Shown: one piece after another, positions 34,022 through 45,231 of the stretch
Layout of the letters: each line of letters opens with the position of its first letter
Position numbering within the stretch: the stretch's first letter is position 1
NCBI RefSeq assembly: GCF_000372725.1
Contig: NW_005200326.1
Location: 50,865-114,864, forward strand
Source of the DNA: Emiliania huxleyi CCMP1516
Taxonomy: Eukaryota; Haptophyta; Isochrysidales; Noelaerhabdaceae
Length of the DNA: 64,000 bases
Direction: 5' to 3'
Notes under the pieces: generated by a model
Seen by the model: the letters and a program-made list of their open reading frames with translations, nothing else
What the model was told of the DNA's origin: nothing
The model's database searches: none
Made by a program: the position numbers and the translations under genes

Positions 34022-35449
34022 TCAAAACCTCTCATATTTGAGACATCGGTGTCCCATATACTCGTGCAACAACCCAGCTTTGCTGCGGCCGATTCTTTTC
34101 CGGCCGAAAACGTAGACCATGGCGGCACTCGCGCCGGCGACGGGCGCGAGCAGGCCGAGCGCGTCGGTGGAGTGCATCCCCATGCGCACGGCCAGCACCG
34201 ACAGCAGCGGCAACAGCGGCGCGGCCAACATAGAGCCCACCGAGCCACAGCCGTTGACGAAGCCCACCGCACGGCCGGGCGCGCCGCCGAGGCGCTCGGC
34301 GATCGCCAGCGGCGCGAGCGAGCCCTGCACGGTCTCTGCCGCGCCTGTGGCGATGCCAACGCTGAGCGCGGCGCCCACTAGCGCGAGCTGGCGCAGCATC
34401 GCGTCGGGGATCGTCGCGGCCGTCGGCAGCAGCGGCAGCAATAGCCCCAGGCTCACCAGCGAAACCATCGCGGCGAAATCGGCGTCGCCCTTGGTTTTGT
34501 CCACCACCGCGCCCCCCACCACCGACCCCGCCACGCTGCCGATGTCGACGCACGCCGCCGTCGCAGCTGCGAGCGCCACGGCCAGCCCGCGGTCCGCCAG
34601 CAGCAGCGGCAGCCACAGCATGAGCGAGTATCGCAGCATCTTCACCGCGGCGTAGGTCAGCCCGCAGCCCCACAGCTCGTAGCCGCCGCTGCTGGAGACG
34701 GTGGCGGTGGCGATGGCGGTAGTCCCCCCTGGCGCCAACCCAGCGCCAAACTCGGTGCCCTCGCCCGGGTCGAGCGGCAGCAGCCCCAGCGCGAGACTCG
34801 ACAGCAGGCACGCCGGCAGCAAGTAGAGCGCGCGCCAGTCGTAGCCCATGCTCAGCAGCTGCGAGGCGACGGCCGTCGCAGCCACACCGCCCAGGTAGAA
34901 GGACGTGTTCCACGCCGCGATGGCCTTGCCGCGGATCCTCGCCGGGATGGAGTTGGCGAGCACCGCCTTGCACGCGGGGAAGAGCGCGCCCTGCGACAGA
35001 CCGTTCAGCGCGTAGCACGCCGCCAGTGCGCGCCAGTCCGGCGCTGCGCCGCCGGGAAGCGTCACGACGCCAGCCTGCGACAAGCCCGCCGCCAGCAGGC
35101 CCACGCACGCCACTCGCCAACCGCCCGCCTTCTCCGACGCCGACGCGAACAGGAACGACGACAGCGTGTAGGCACTCAGAAAGGCCGCGTCGGCGCTCGC
35201 GAGGTGCGCCGTGCTCAGCGCGCCACCATAGGCGATCTTTGCGACGGCAGCGTTGTTGCGTGCGAGGTAGCAGCTCGCGTATATCGCAAAGGTGCCCGCG
35301 AAGGCGACCACGGGGAAAGCGGCGTCCTCCTCGGCGGACGCCGCGTCGCGAACGTGCGGGAAGAGGGCGGCGGGGCGTCCCGCGCGGCGTTCTTTGTTAT
35401 CGAAGTTGGCGTCGTGCGTCCGCGTGGCCGGCGTCGTCCTCAATCCCAA
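34022..35449 (-). CDS. major facilitator superfamily permease, SLC37/GlpT-like
   Basis: The open frame ends in TGA at 34022-34024 and has no intron inside. About twelve hydrophobic segments are visible (VVAFAGTFAIYASCYLARNN, FLSAYTLSSFLFAS, GLLLPLLPTAATIPDAML, MLAAPLLPLLSVLAV). YASCYLARNN in helix 1, the loop ARIRGKAIAAWNTSFYLGG and NGLSQGALFPACKAVL resemble organophosphate:phosphate antiporters (SLC37, GlpT). Transport of a phosphorylated metabolite is inferred. The frame begins with TTG codons, with no ATG near the expected start. A CAAG|GCTTGGG acceptor-like site at about 35450 suggests that a short 5' exon with the true start lies upstream. Confidence 0.78.
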   Translation of the reverse strand: MGLRTTPATRTHDANFDNKERRAGRPAALFPHVRDAASAEEDAAFPVVAFAGTFAIYASCYLARNNAAVAKIAYGGALSTAHLASADAAFLSAYTLSSFLFASASEKAGGWRVACVGLLAAGLSQAGVVTLPGGAAPDWRALAACYALNGLSQGALFPACKAVLANSIPARIRGKAIAAWNTSFYLGGVAATAVASQLLSMGYDWRALYLLPACLLSSLALGLLPLDPGEGTEFGAGLAPGGTTAIATATVSSSGGYELWGCGLTYAAVKMLRYSLMLWLPLLLADRGLAVALAAATAACVDIGSVAGSVVGGAVVDKTKGDADFAAMVSLVSLGLLLPLLPTAATIPDAMLRQLALVGAALSVGIATGAAETVQGSLAPLAIAERLGGAPGRAVGFVNGCGSVGSMLAAPLLPLLSVLAVRMGMHSTDALGLLAPVAGASAAMVYVFGRKRIGRSKAGLLHEYMGHRCLKYERF

Positions 35450-36944
35450 GCCTTGCTAATTGAAAACATCGTGACTGCGATCCTCAGCGAAAGCCTCAAC
35501 CGATTTACTTGAGCACTTGAGCACTTGATAGGGTCGATTCCGCATGGTACGGGACCCCTCGATCGTCTCGCCCTCCCTCACTGATGTGTTCATCGGGGGG
35601 GGTCATAACAAACACGGTACAGGATCGAGGTGCACGCTGCCGAAGCAGTGTCGTCCCCCCTCTCCCCGACGGCGATGGCGGTATGACCGATCGAGCTACA
35701 AGAGGAACTTGTTCAGCAGGATCCGGGATAGTCAGATGCACTACCTCACTGGGCCTGAGATCATCACACGACCGATTTACTTCTTTCCAGTCCTTCACGC
35801 CACCGTCCCATCTCATGGATCGCGTCACGCCAATCCTCGCTACCCAACTTGCTTCCCAACCGGCTCGGGTGCGTCGGGGCGGGTCGTCGGGGTCGGGATG
35901 GGGAGCGAGTGGGTGGGGCGGGCGCCGGAGTTATTAGTGGGTGGGTGGGAGGGAGACGAGTCAGTCGGATGACGCGGCTTCTGTGGTGAGGGCGACGGCT
36001 TGTAGGAAGCCGTCGCCCGCGCCGTCGCTGTCGTGAAAGGTATTTTCTTTCTCAATGCGTATCTTTTGAGCGCCCTGTGGACACGGCTTATACTAGCTCT
36101 TTTTGAAGCGCCCAACAATCCTGGGTGGCACTGCCACCGGGTGTCGCTCGACGTCCTGTCGACAGCGTGCCGACAGCGACACAGACCATGTACGGCTTGT
36201 AGGACGCGTCGAGTATCGACCTCTAGTGTGTATCGCGCGCCTTGCGGGGGGGGCGCGGAAAAGAGGAACCTCTTAGCGCCATCGCCATGGTGCTGCAAGC
36301 AGCGCCGGGCGACGACGACTTACCGCCTCCCGGTCCCCCTCGGCATACCTCCGCTGCTTAATGTTTGACGACTCGAACCCGTGAAGCTTCCCCGTGCGCG
36401 GGTTACCCCGCACACGGGTCAGCCTGCCAGCCACAAATCCACGCAAGCGTGGTCCGCGCGCATGGCATACAGGCGTCCGCCAGACAGCGCAGAGGCTAGG
36501 CGACCGGGGAAGGTCTAGGGTACCATACTTGACCCCCCCCCCCTTGGGGCCTGGTGTTTTTCGTGCCAAACCAGCGCGATCTCGGCGGGGCGAGCGCCTC
36601 TCGGAGGGGCATCATGCGCTCCCGGGGCCGCCCGACGGCGCGGGCCTCTTGCCGATGGACCCAGCCGAGGTGCCCGACCAGTCGGAGTGGCGCTGACGCG
36701 CCGCGCGCGACCACCAGCCAGCTTTCCGGCCGGGCCGAGAACGGTGCCTCGAGAATGTAGACACTCCAAACAGTTGCCGAGTTTTTCCCCTCTTTTTGAG
36801 CGCCGCTGCTGCACACCCAGCCCACCAGTGATACTAGACGCACCAGATTCACCCCGTCGCGAGCTTGACCGCGACCCCGACGACCGCCCACAGGTGGCTG
36901 ATCGCGGCGCCACTCATCGCTGCTTTCGCGCGCCTGCTCCACAG
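35450..36944. other. repeat-rich region, no supported gene
   Basis: It includes a third copy of the dispersed TTGGGTAGCGAGGATTGG repeat (reverse, about 35817-35850). Short frames on both strands lack recognisable domains. The missing 5' exon of the permease may lie here. Confidence 0.4.
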
Positions 36945-37044
36945 NNNNNNNNNNNNNNNNNNNNNNNNNNNNNNNNNNNNNNNNNNNNNNNNNNNNNNNN
37001 NNNNNNNNNNNNNNNNNNNNNNNNNNNNNNNNNNNNNNNNNNNN
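36945..37044. other. assembly gap (100 N)
   Basis: Exactly 100 unknown bases between GC-rich non-coding sequence. Frames said to cross it are meaningless. Confidence 0.95.
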
Positions 37045-39767
37045 CGCGGCGGCCGCCTCCGGCCTGGGGGCGCGTCGGCAGCGCGGCGCGCCACCTCGCT
37101 GCTCGACACGCGCCGGACCTGTCATGCGCGGCTGCGCCACCGCTTCCTCGTGCGGCGCCGTCGCCGCCGCCACGCCGGCCGCCTGCTGTGAGCGCCGCGC
37201 TGCTCGGCCGCACCCGCCCGTGCCGGCCGCAGCTGCTCTGCCGTCAGCGCCGTCGCCGTCACGGGCCAAGCCGCCGTTGTCGCCGCAGCCACGCCCGTCG
37301 GCCTCGCTGCCGCCGGTCCAGCATGGCTGACACCGCCACTACCACGGCACCGGGCAGGGTGAGGCGCTAGAGGGTGAAGGGTGCATAGAGGCGAGGTGAG
37401 GCGGCACCTAGGGGCAGTGACCCCCGTGAGCCGGCAAGCCGACGCGCCACTACCGGGCAAGATGGAGGCCGAGCTGCGACCCTCACAGCTCTCGCGGCAT
37501 GCGTCCAGAGCTCGATTCATCTGCCTCGCCGCTCGCTCGCCGCCTTTTGTGGGACCTAAAGAGAGAGGTTCTGAGCCGTCGGGCGGCGCTGATGGTGGCC
37601 CGCGTGGGTGGAGCCCGCGGCAGCTAGGCCGCCTGGGCGCGGGGGGGGTGGTCCGGTGCTTCAGAGGCAGCGTGAGCGACGGGGGGGGCGAAGGATGTGA
37701 GGCGGCTCGCCTGCAGCGCCCACCTGCTGGGCCGTCTGGATCTGCGATTACGCCTCGGGAAATGCGAGATCATCCAGAAAATGTCTGCAGACCTCAAACC
37801 GATGGCCTCAAAAAGTCGTTGTCAGCCACCGATTTTCCGTGTCGCCCGACCCGCCACCTCACCGGCCCGGCGTTCGGAGGCGTAAAATCTTGGTCGGCCG
37901 TTGGGCCGGTGCCATCGGCCGCGGTCGAGTCGACCGTGCCCCGTCTTGGGCACGATGGACATGTGACCGGCTCCGGTCAAGATGTGCCCCGGCATGGCGG
38001 ATGAGGCTCTCAGGTTGGGCGACGCGAGCGCCGAGAAGGTGGAGCAAGACCTCGCGTCCCCCATGGGCTTGCTCGGTTGGCAGGGTTGGATTTGGGTTCT
38101 TTGTGATGCGCCAACTTCAACTTCCGAAACGACTCAACAGGGCCCAAAGACGGGGGAGCGACCGGCCTAGCAGCCCCATCCCACGCCCCACACTGCAGAA
38201 GCGCCGCCGCCCATGAGCAGTGCCAACGAGCAACGTCCCGCGAGGACAATCTCACTCAGCCAAGCAGGCTATTGTTCCGCGGCCAGGGCATTGGCAGGCG
38301 GATGGTCAGAGAGCTCGAGTGGCACGCCGCCGATTCCCGGCCCCGCAAAAAAAAACTCTGACATTTTACGAACTCCTTGGCGACGTGCGCGTCGCGTCGC
38401 CAAGGCTCTGCGACCTCGGTCGTACAATCAGCGACCTCGGTCGTACAATCGGCCGGCTGCGCGGGTTTTCGGCGAGTTTCCCGCGCACCGGCCACGAACT
38501 CGACTCGCACAGCAATAAAATCCGGTGCTCGCGCGCCACTCCCACGCTTGACCACACACTCGCTGCACTGCTCAAAGCCAACCCTACCTCACTGGCCGCC
38601 TCCAACACTGTCCCGCGCGTCTCGCGCCCCAACTGACAACTCATCATTGTCCCCAACTCGACTCGCACAGCAAAAAAATCCGGTGCTCGCGCGCCGCTCC
38701 CACGCTTGACCACACACTCGCTGCACTGCTCAAAGCCAACCCTACCTCACTGGCCGCCTCCAACACTGTCCCGCGCGTCTCGCGCCCCAACTGACAACTC
38801 ATCACTGTCCCTCGGACACCACTCTCCAGCCGCGCTACCTTCCCCCACCTACCGCTCTCGCACGACATCTCGACAATCCTCATATCTCCAGGCCCAAGAC
38901 TCCTAACCACTGCCCCTGCTCGCCCAGGACCACCGACCCGAAGGGCTAAGAGGCCCCCACCGGCACCCGCAGCGGCAACGCGGCTGCGCACGGGATCCGA
39001 GGGGTGAAGGCTCCGCGGCGTCGAGCCAGAGGGGCTGTCGTGCGGCTTTTTCCGCGCGGAACGCGGCCCCCGGCAGCCCGAACACGCGTGCAGCAGAGGG
39101 GTCCGGGACCACTTTTGGCGCAGTGTGGGGCGGGGGGTAGGGGGTGAGGGTGGGAACGGGGGCTCTGTCGTTTCGGTCCAGGCCCCGTACGGCCCGGCCG
39201 CGCCGTTTTTACGGCCCCCCAAAAGACCCACAGGGCGTTAAGATCGAAACGGTACACATCGAGGTGGCTGAGAACCCAGTGTGTGCGAAAAGAGATACGA
39301 GGAGGCAGACCCCCCAGGGTGGGCGACGGCTAGCGCATCACACCCTCCTCTCCTTAAAATCCCTGTGTGGTGGCGGCGTGCCGTTCTCCCATCCCTCCCT
39401 TGGGTTGTGTGTTTTCTTTCTTTCTTTTACCATGTAGCTTGTAGGACGAGTCGAGAAGCGCACCCTGCGCGCAGCGCGGCGTCGCGCGCCAAACCACACC
39501 GAGACCGACGCAGGAGCCAGTCCGCAAACCCTCCTGGGGATGTAACTGCTAACTCGCACTGGGCGGACGGCGGTAGGACGGAGGGCGGACAAGAGAACCG
39601 CACGCAGTCGTCGTCTCTTGGCCCACATCCAAGAACGTTCCCAAGCACAACGGCCACGTGCACAAGACGCCTCGGGCCACGATCAGTAGAGGTACGGTAC
39701 GGGGAGGGAGGGGGAGCAGCGGGGCGAGAGGCGCTGCCCAGAGAGGAGAGCGAGGCGGCCGCGAGGC
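37045..39767. repeat. gene-poor repeat region
   Basis: No gene is supported. It holds the second copy of the 99-bp dispersed repeat (38169-38266), a 158-bp tandem duplication (about 38497-38654 and 38655-38812, starting AACTCGACTCGCACAGCA) and dispersed repeat copy B (39316-39400, matching 15687-15770). A plus frame at 37381-38004 has unremarkable composition. Confidence 0.6.
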
Positions 39768-42111
39768 CTAGTTGCTCCGGCTGATGATGTAGTCGGCGAG
39801 GCCGAGCAGGGGCGCCGCCCGCTCTCCGTATGGCTCGAGCGCCGCCTTGGCCTCGTCCACGAGCTCGCGGGCGACCTGATTAATAATTAATAATTAATGT
39901 CGAACTGATGTTCATTACTCATTGGCCTCGTGCACAAGCTCGCGGGCGACCTGAGTAAGAATGACTCGAATGTCGAGCTGAGAGTCTCGTAGCCTCGCAA
40001 TCTCGTAGCACACGAGTGCGAGTGTACTTAGCTACTAGCGCTACTGGTAAGCAACAGTCCACACCTCGCGCGAGCGGTCGAGGCCGAGCAGCTTCGGGTA
40101 TGTCGTCTTGTCGGCGTCGAGGTCCTTGCCGGCCGTCTTGCCGAGCTCCTCGGTGGAGGCGGTGACGTCGAGGATATCGTCCGCGACCTAATTAATAATG
40201 AATCATTAAGTATTCATTATTAACGGGCGACCTCGGGTGAGCTCGTCCGATCTCGTCCAATCTCGCGCAATCTCGTCCAATCTCGCGCAATCACGCACTT
40301 GGAACGCGAGCCCGATCTTGTTCGCGTACGTCTCGCACCGCGCCAGGTCCTCGTCCGAGGCGCCGGCGAGCGCCGCCCCGCAACAGACCGCGGCCTTGAG
40401 CAGCGCCGCGGTCTTGTAGGTGTGTATCCACTGCAGCGTGTCGATCCCGACGTCCGGCTGCCCCTCGCACTTGAGGTCCATCACCTGCCCGCGAGATCGC
40501 GCGAGATCACACCACCGTCCCCCGAGATTGCGCCGAGATTGCGCCTCGCAGTAGAGGTCCCATCGCCCGCCCGCCAGCCCGAGCTAATTAATAATTACTA
40601 GCCATTGATATTGACTAGACACTGCCCCATCGCCTGCCCGCCCGCCAGCCCCATCGGGCCGACGCTCTCGCCGAGCATGCGCAGGACCTGGACGACCCTC
40701 TCCGCCGCCACGCCCTTTGTGTTTGCGGCGACGTACTCGAACGCCTAATTGCTTCATTCACTCGTCATTACGCACTGAGCAATTAGTCTGCGTCGGCGTA
40801 CTCGAACGCCTAATTGCTTCATTCACTCGTCATTACGCACTGAGCAACTAGTCTGCGTCGGCGTACTCGAACGCCGTCGAGAGCATCGCGTCGCCCGCGA
40901 GGATTGCAACGTCGTCGCCGTACAGGACGTGGTTGGTCGGCTGGCGTGGGGAGGGAGAGAACAGCATCGGGCGGGAGGGGACGAGTGTTCTAGGCGGAGG
41001 AGAGAGGGGAGAGCGCGCCGGGAGGATGGGGGCGGGGAGTAGGAAAGAGGAGGGGAGGGAGGCAGCCAGAGGAAAGCAGGAGCGGTTCGACAACGGTCTT
41101 GGGGAGGGGCGCACCTTCCCGCGCCGGAAGTCGTCATTGTCCATCGCAGGGAGGTCGTCGTGGATGAGAGACATGGTGTGGATCATCTCGAGCGAGACGG
41201 CCGTCGGCGTCGCCACCTGCGTACCGGGGGCGCCGCCCTCACCGCCGCCCTCACCGCCGCCCTCACCGCCGCCCTCACCGCCGCCCTCACCGCCGCCCTC
41301 ACCGCCCTCACCGCCGCCCTCACCGCCGCCCTCACCGCCGCCCTCACCGCCGCCCTCACCGCCGCCCTCACCGCCGCCCTCACCGCCGCACTCACCGGCC
41401 ACCCTCACCGCCGGCCGCAGCGCCGGCCGCAGCCTCGACACACGACCGCACTCCAGCCCACGTCTTGCGTTGACTTGCACTCCCCAGGCTTGCTCGGAGC
41501 CCCGGAGTTGCGCGGACGGCTCCCGACCCCCGCTAACTCCTCCCCTCTCGAGCCCTCCCTCCCCTTGCCTCCCCTCTCAACCCTTCCCTACTTCTCCCTC
41601 CCTCCCGCACACTGCGAGGCTGCGGCGTGGCGGCGCGGCGGCAAGGCAAAGGGGCCGGGACGCACCGAGATGTCGCCACCGAGCATCTCCGTCGCCGCAA
41701 GGCAGAGCATCGGGCGAACGCGCTTCCCGCCCGCGAGGAGCGAGTAGCGCATCGACTCGACGATGAGGTCCGTCTGGGAGCACGTGCTGCGGAGCGACGC
41801 GTCGAGCGCCTCCTCAGTGTACACCCGCTTCTCCTCCATGTAGGCCTGCGGCGGGGCAGTGCGGTGAGGCTGCGCACGACCGGGGCTCTGCGCTCTGAGC
41901 ACGGGGCATCTCTCGGCCACGAGGGCGTGCGTGGCTGCCGCCGGGCCGGCCCGGCGGGGTGTCTCGGCCAGCGCGCCTTGAGGTCGAATGCCGTGGTGGC
42001 GGCCATCGCTGGGTCGACGGCGAGGCGCGAGGCATGGCGCCCGCTCGGCGCGCGGGCCGTTCCGTAGGCGGCACACAGCGCAGGCAGCACGAGGAGTCTG
42101 AGCACCTCCAT
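39768..42111 (-). CDS. geranylgeranyl diphosphate synthase (polyprenyl synthetase)
   Basis: The ATG at 42111 begins [17 protein letters not shown], a possible plastid or ER targeting leader. The enzyme follows: [34 protein letters not shown] (diphosphate-binding GGKRxRP), [19 protein letters not shown] (first Asp-rich motif, about 41134-41160), [47 protein letters not shown] (second Asp-rich motif, about 40170) and the end [15 protein letters not shown] at 39768-39770. It condenses isopentenyl and allylic diphosphates to GGPP for carotenoids, chlorophyll and prenylation. The residue pattern fits a short-chain (C20) plant/cyanobacterial-type enzyme. At least seven introns are present; several contain complete copies of the adjoining exon bases. 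Confidence 0.92.
39880..40060 (-). repeat. AT-rich intron with an internal exon copy
   Basis: In gene sense the exon start GTCGCCCGCGAGCTCGTG is preceded, inside the intron, by a slightly changed copy (GTCGCCCGCGAGCTTGTGCA). Between them is an AT-rich island ending TTAATCAG. The outer donor is CGCGAG|GTGTGGAC. Confidence 0.8.
40743..40875 (-). repeat. three copies of an exon start separated by an AT-rich island
   Basis: GCGTTCGAGTAC occurs three times in gene sense, separated by two nearly identical 50-base blocks ending AATTAG. The intron is GC-AG: exon TCGACG|GCGTTCGAG and acceptor AATTAG|GCGTTCGAG, which gives [12 protein letters not shown]. Confidence 0.9.
41228..41402. repeat. 12-bp minisatellite CTCACCGCCGCC in a GGPP synthase intron
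   Basis: About 14 units, with one shortened. They lie between the exons ending GGDIS and starting [11 protein letters not shown]. The long frames through it on both strands are repeat artefacts. Confidence 0.85.
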
Positions 42112-42657
42112 GTCCGAGCTGCGGATGAGGGAGCTGCGGACAAAGAATTCTTTTCGGCGCGCCCAGCGACGCGTGCCGGATGGAGTCCGGCCGCGGGTGA
42201 CTAGGGAAGTTCGCTCAGGATGTGTGGCAGCCGCCCTGTTGGCTGAGTGTGGTTCTGTGTGTCGCTCCTGTGTGACCGTCATCGCCTGTCTAGCGTCCAC
42301 CCATACCGCGTTGGTGTCCCAGTCGTTGGTCGGACTGTGTTTCGCCTTCCCATCAATCAATCAACAACACTGGCCACGCCGAACGTACCGAACGTAGAGC
42401 CGAGCGGAAGGAAGCGGGGGAAGACGACTCCGAGGAGGACGAACCAGTGGAAATCCCGTTGTCAGCCGTCACGATGCACCCGAAGGGGACCCCAGCGCCG
42501 GCATCGCCCTCGGGCCCAGGGGTGGAACAAGGCAAGCTTCCTGGCGTCGTTCTGGCGAGCGTCCAGACGTCGCAGAGCATCCGGCAGGGCGCGCAGCGAC
42601 CCAATTTTTTGCTCACCGCACGGCCGTGCGAGCCGTCGGTCGGTGGTGATGGTCGGC
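42112..42657. other. intergenic stretch upstream of GGPP synthase
   Basis: It holds the GGPP synthase promoter; AAAGAATTCTTTTCGGCG lies about 30 bases upstream of the ATG. A plus frame at 42247-42741 has no recognisable domain. Confidence 0.4.
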
Positions 42658-43156
42658 CTTAGGGTACCCCTAGGCTTAAAAGGGTGGGCCCTGGGGCGCC
42701 TGCGGCTTAAACGGCTTAAAACCGGCCTAGGCCGGTTTTAAGAGCTGCTGGGCCGCCGATTCCTTAAACGGTCTTAAACGCTTAAACGCTGCGGGAGAGC
42801 TCCCGAGGTCGATGGTCCGGGAGGCTCCCGGTAGACGCCGGAGGCCGGGGGAAGCTGGCTACAGTCAGCTGGCACGCGTCCCCTATGCGAGTATGGCTCC
42901 TGCCAGTGCACCAGACTTACAGATGTGTCTTCAGAGGCGGGTTTGTGCCTAATAACGGCAGTATTGGAGAAAACGGCGCGGAACGCAGCCTCCGCGCAGC
43001 GACGCGTGCCGGTGAGGCCGATTTTCTTAAACGGTCTTAAAAGAGAGACCCCCCGTGCCTGCAATCTCTTAAATGACAATTTGAGCCCCCAAACCTCCTC
43101 ATTTCTTAAAAGGTCTTAAAAAAATCCGGCCCTCAGAACCCTAGGGGTACCCTAAG
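42658..43156. mobile_element. MITE with 17-bp perfect terminal inverted repeats and 8-bp target duplication
   Basis: The left end CTTAGGGTACCCCTAGG (42658-42674) is the exact reverse complement of the right end (43140-43156). The 8-base sequence TGGTCGGC directly flanks both ends (42650-42657 and 43157-43164). The interior of 499 bp has no open frame for a transposase. It carries repeated TTAAACGGTCTTAAA-type motifs near both ends and an AAACCGGCCTAGGCCGGTTT palindrome near 42718. An 8-bp duplication fits hAT-type transposition, but the ends are not typical hAT. Confidence 0.92.
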
Positions 43157-43164
43157 TGGTCGGC

Positions 43165-43706
43165 GTCGGCGCGCGCCGCCCAACGCGGCGGCGGTGGGCG
43201 TCATGTGGCGGGGCGTCGGACCAGACATTGTGCGAATTTCGGCGGTTTTCTCGATTATCGGCACTCCAGTCGGCACTACTCTCTCGAGGTCTCGCGGATC
43301 TTATCAATATCAGCCCGCGAGCGCGACGGCGAAGGGCAGGGGCAGCAGAGCATTCCTGAGATTGAAAACGTGTCCACGAAATTTGTAACATCTATCAAAC
43401 AACATATACACGGTCGCGTGCCGACCGCCGTCTTCCGCATACGCGCACTGAGATCTGATATGCGCAGCAGCAGGCAGTGCGGGCGGCGCGACCGCCGACG
43501 GGGGCCCAGTCCCCGGGAAGGGGGGGAAAAACCCCCGGGGGGGACTGGGGGGAGTTTTTTGGGGGGATTTCCCCCCCCCTTTGGTAGGGGGGGGGGGGGG
43601 GTTTTTTGCCGGGGTTTTGTCATCCCCCCCCCCCCCCCCCCCCCCCCTCCCCTCCACCCAACCCCACCACTCATTGTGTGTGGGGAACCTGCCTACCCGC
43701 CCCCGC
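43165..43706. other. intergenic stretch with low-quality-looking homopolymer block
   Basis: Bases 43510-43655 are chained homopolymers (GGGGGGGAAAAACCCCC, then GGGGG, TTTTTT, GGGGGG and a long C run), as at 13640-13770. A sequencing or consensus fault is more likely than biology. No gene is seen. Confidence 0.5.
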
Positions 43707-45231
43707 CTACCTGTTGTACGTGGCGGCGTCCGGGTTCTCCTCGCCGCCGTACTCCGGCGTGCCCGGGTCGCGCGTCACAGTCATCGGCGAGCGGAGTGCG
43801 TCGCTGCCGTAGTAGTAGCCCGAGGTCACCTCGCATCATGCCGACGATACTCAAGAGTGATGAACGATGAACAAGTCACCCAAAGGTCAATAGTGATGAC
43901 TGGTGAACAAGTCCCTCAGGTCAATAGTTAATTCTGATGAACAAGTCACCCTCAGGTCAATAGTGATGAACGATGAACAAATCATCCTCAGGTCACCTCG
44001 CCAAACAGGCAGCGCATCATGCTGACGGTGCCCTGCTCGGGCGTCAGCCGCGCGCCCGACCCCGCCGTCATCGCCGTCTTGATGTAGCCGGGCGAGAGCG
44101 AGGTGATCGTGAGGTTCGGGTGCGCAGCGGCCTGCTACAGCGTGCACGTAATAGCAATTGAATACGGATGCTAACAGTAATCCCACAGCAAGCCGCGGCC
44201 TGCTGAAGCGTGTACGCCGTCAGCGCTGCCTTGCTCAGCCCTACACACGACCCGACGGCTTTCGTGAGCGGGGCCCTCTCTTCGGGCGGCCGGCCGGCTC
44301 TCCTGTGGCGACCTATTCACAGCTCGAGGTGTGAAGAGACGCTGTTCACAGGTGGCAAGCCGGCTCTCCTGTGGCGGCCGTAGCCGCCCATGCTCGCGGC
44401 TGGCGCGAGCTCCTCCACCGCCGCCGCGAGCTGCTCCCACGTGGCACTGCGGCTGGTGAAGAGCTCCTAGGGCGAGACTCGGGGAGACTCGGGGAGAGAT
44501 TGCGAGATGGCACTGCGGCGTGAAGAGCTCCTAGAGCTCGCACTAGAGGCCGTCATCGCATCGCCTTTCTTGGACTCAGTGCTGACTTCGACTGCCGTTG
44601 CTGTCTCTCCCCTCTCGGCTGTCTGTGCTTGTGCGTCTTGGGCCCGGGGTTGTGTCTTTGCGTGAATGCTCCTAGGTTTTTGCTTGCCTTCCCTGGGACC
44701 CCGTGTTGCATGTCTGACTGCCACGGTGCGATTTCGGGGCCCGGGGTTGTGTCTTTGCGTGAGGCGCTCCTTGGTCGCGGCACTCTGCGAGCGCAGCCAC
44801 ATCGAGGCGGCGCCAGACGAGACGTTGACGATCCGGCCGGCGGCTGGGTCGATCAGCGGGAGGATCGCCTCGCTCACCCGCTTGGGGCCGAGCAGGTTCA
44901 CGTTGAGAAGGGCGGCGGCGTCGCCCGGCGAGGTTTGAAAGCCGACCCCGGCGTTGTTGACCAGTGCATAGAGCGTCACCGACTTGGCCTGGAGCGCGGC
45001 CGCAGCGGCCGCGACCGACGCCTCGTCACCGACGTCGATCGTGACCAGCGCGATCCTATCCGCGGCCGCGGGATACGCGTCGCTGATGCTTTTCACCGCC
45101 GCGGCACCCTTCTCGGCGTCCCGTGAGCCGAGGAAGACGAACGTGTCCTCCCGCTCGCCGACGAGCAGCTTGCACAGCGCGAAGCCGATGCCAGCGTTGC
45201 CGCCGGTGACGAAGATGTGCTTGGTCGCCAT
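43707..45231 (-). CDS. short-chain dehydrogenase/reductase
   Basis: The ATG at 45231 begins MATKHIFVTGGNAGIGFAL, the NAD(P)-binding TGxxxGIG. Then come GSRDAEKG, VTIDVGD, LVNNAGVGFQ (NNAG) and GRIVNVSSGAAS (catalytic Ser). The catalytic YxxxK is split by an intron: exon GGCTACG joins exon GGCTGAGCAAG, giving GGYGLSKAALTAYTLQQ. The end is TSLSPGYIKTAM and GGEENPDAATYNR, with TAG at 43707-43709. It is a carbonyl reductase-like member; the substrate is unknown. Introns: GA donor after SAATK, GC donor at the Tyr (holding a hairpin introner), GC after LQQ, and GT before VTSGYYYG. No leader is seen, so it is probably cytosolic. Confidence 0.88.
43845..44000 (-). repeat. intron repeat TGATGAACAAGTCACCCTCA
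   Basis: Four variants of a unit of about 34 bases (GATGAACAAGTC, CTCAGGTCAATAGT) lie between the copies of GAG|GTGACCT that bound the last intron of the dehydrogenase gene. Confidence 0.8.
44313..44351 (-). mobile_element. hairpin introner copy 8 (in dehydrogenase intron)
   Basis: Gene sense: CTGTGAACAGCGTCTC, TTCACACC, then GAGCTGTGAATAG. The flanking CGCCACAGGAGAGCCGGC is present on both sides. The element lies within the intron that splits the catalytic YxxxK motif. Confidence 0.88.

Noticed and set aside
36365-36390. tRNA-like GGTTCGAGTC on the minus strand
   Set aside because: The stem bases around it do not pair, and no acceptor or anticodon arm is found.
37381-38004. Plus-strand frame of 207 codons
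   Set aside because: No domain, no conserved-looking segment and no splice context; open frames of this size arise by chance in such GC-rich DNA.
41160-41747. Plus-strand frames of [12 protein letters not shown] type
   Set aside because: They come from the 12-bp minisatellite in a GGPP synthase intron.
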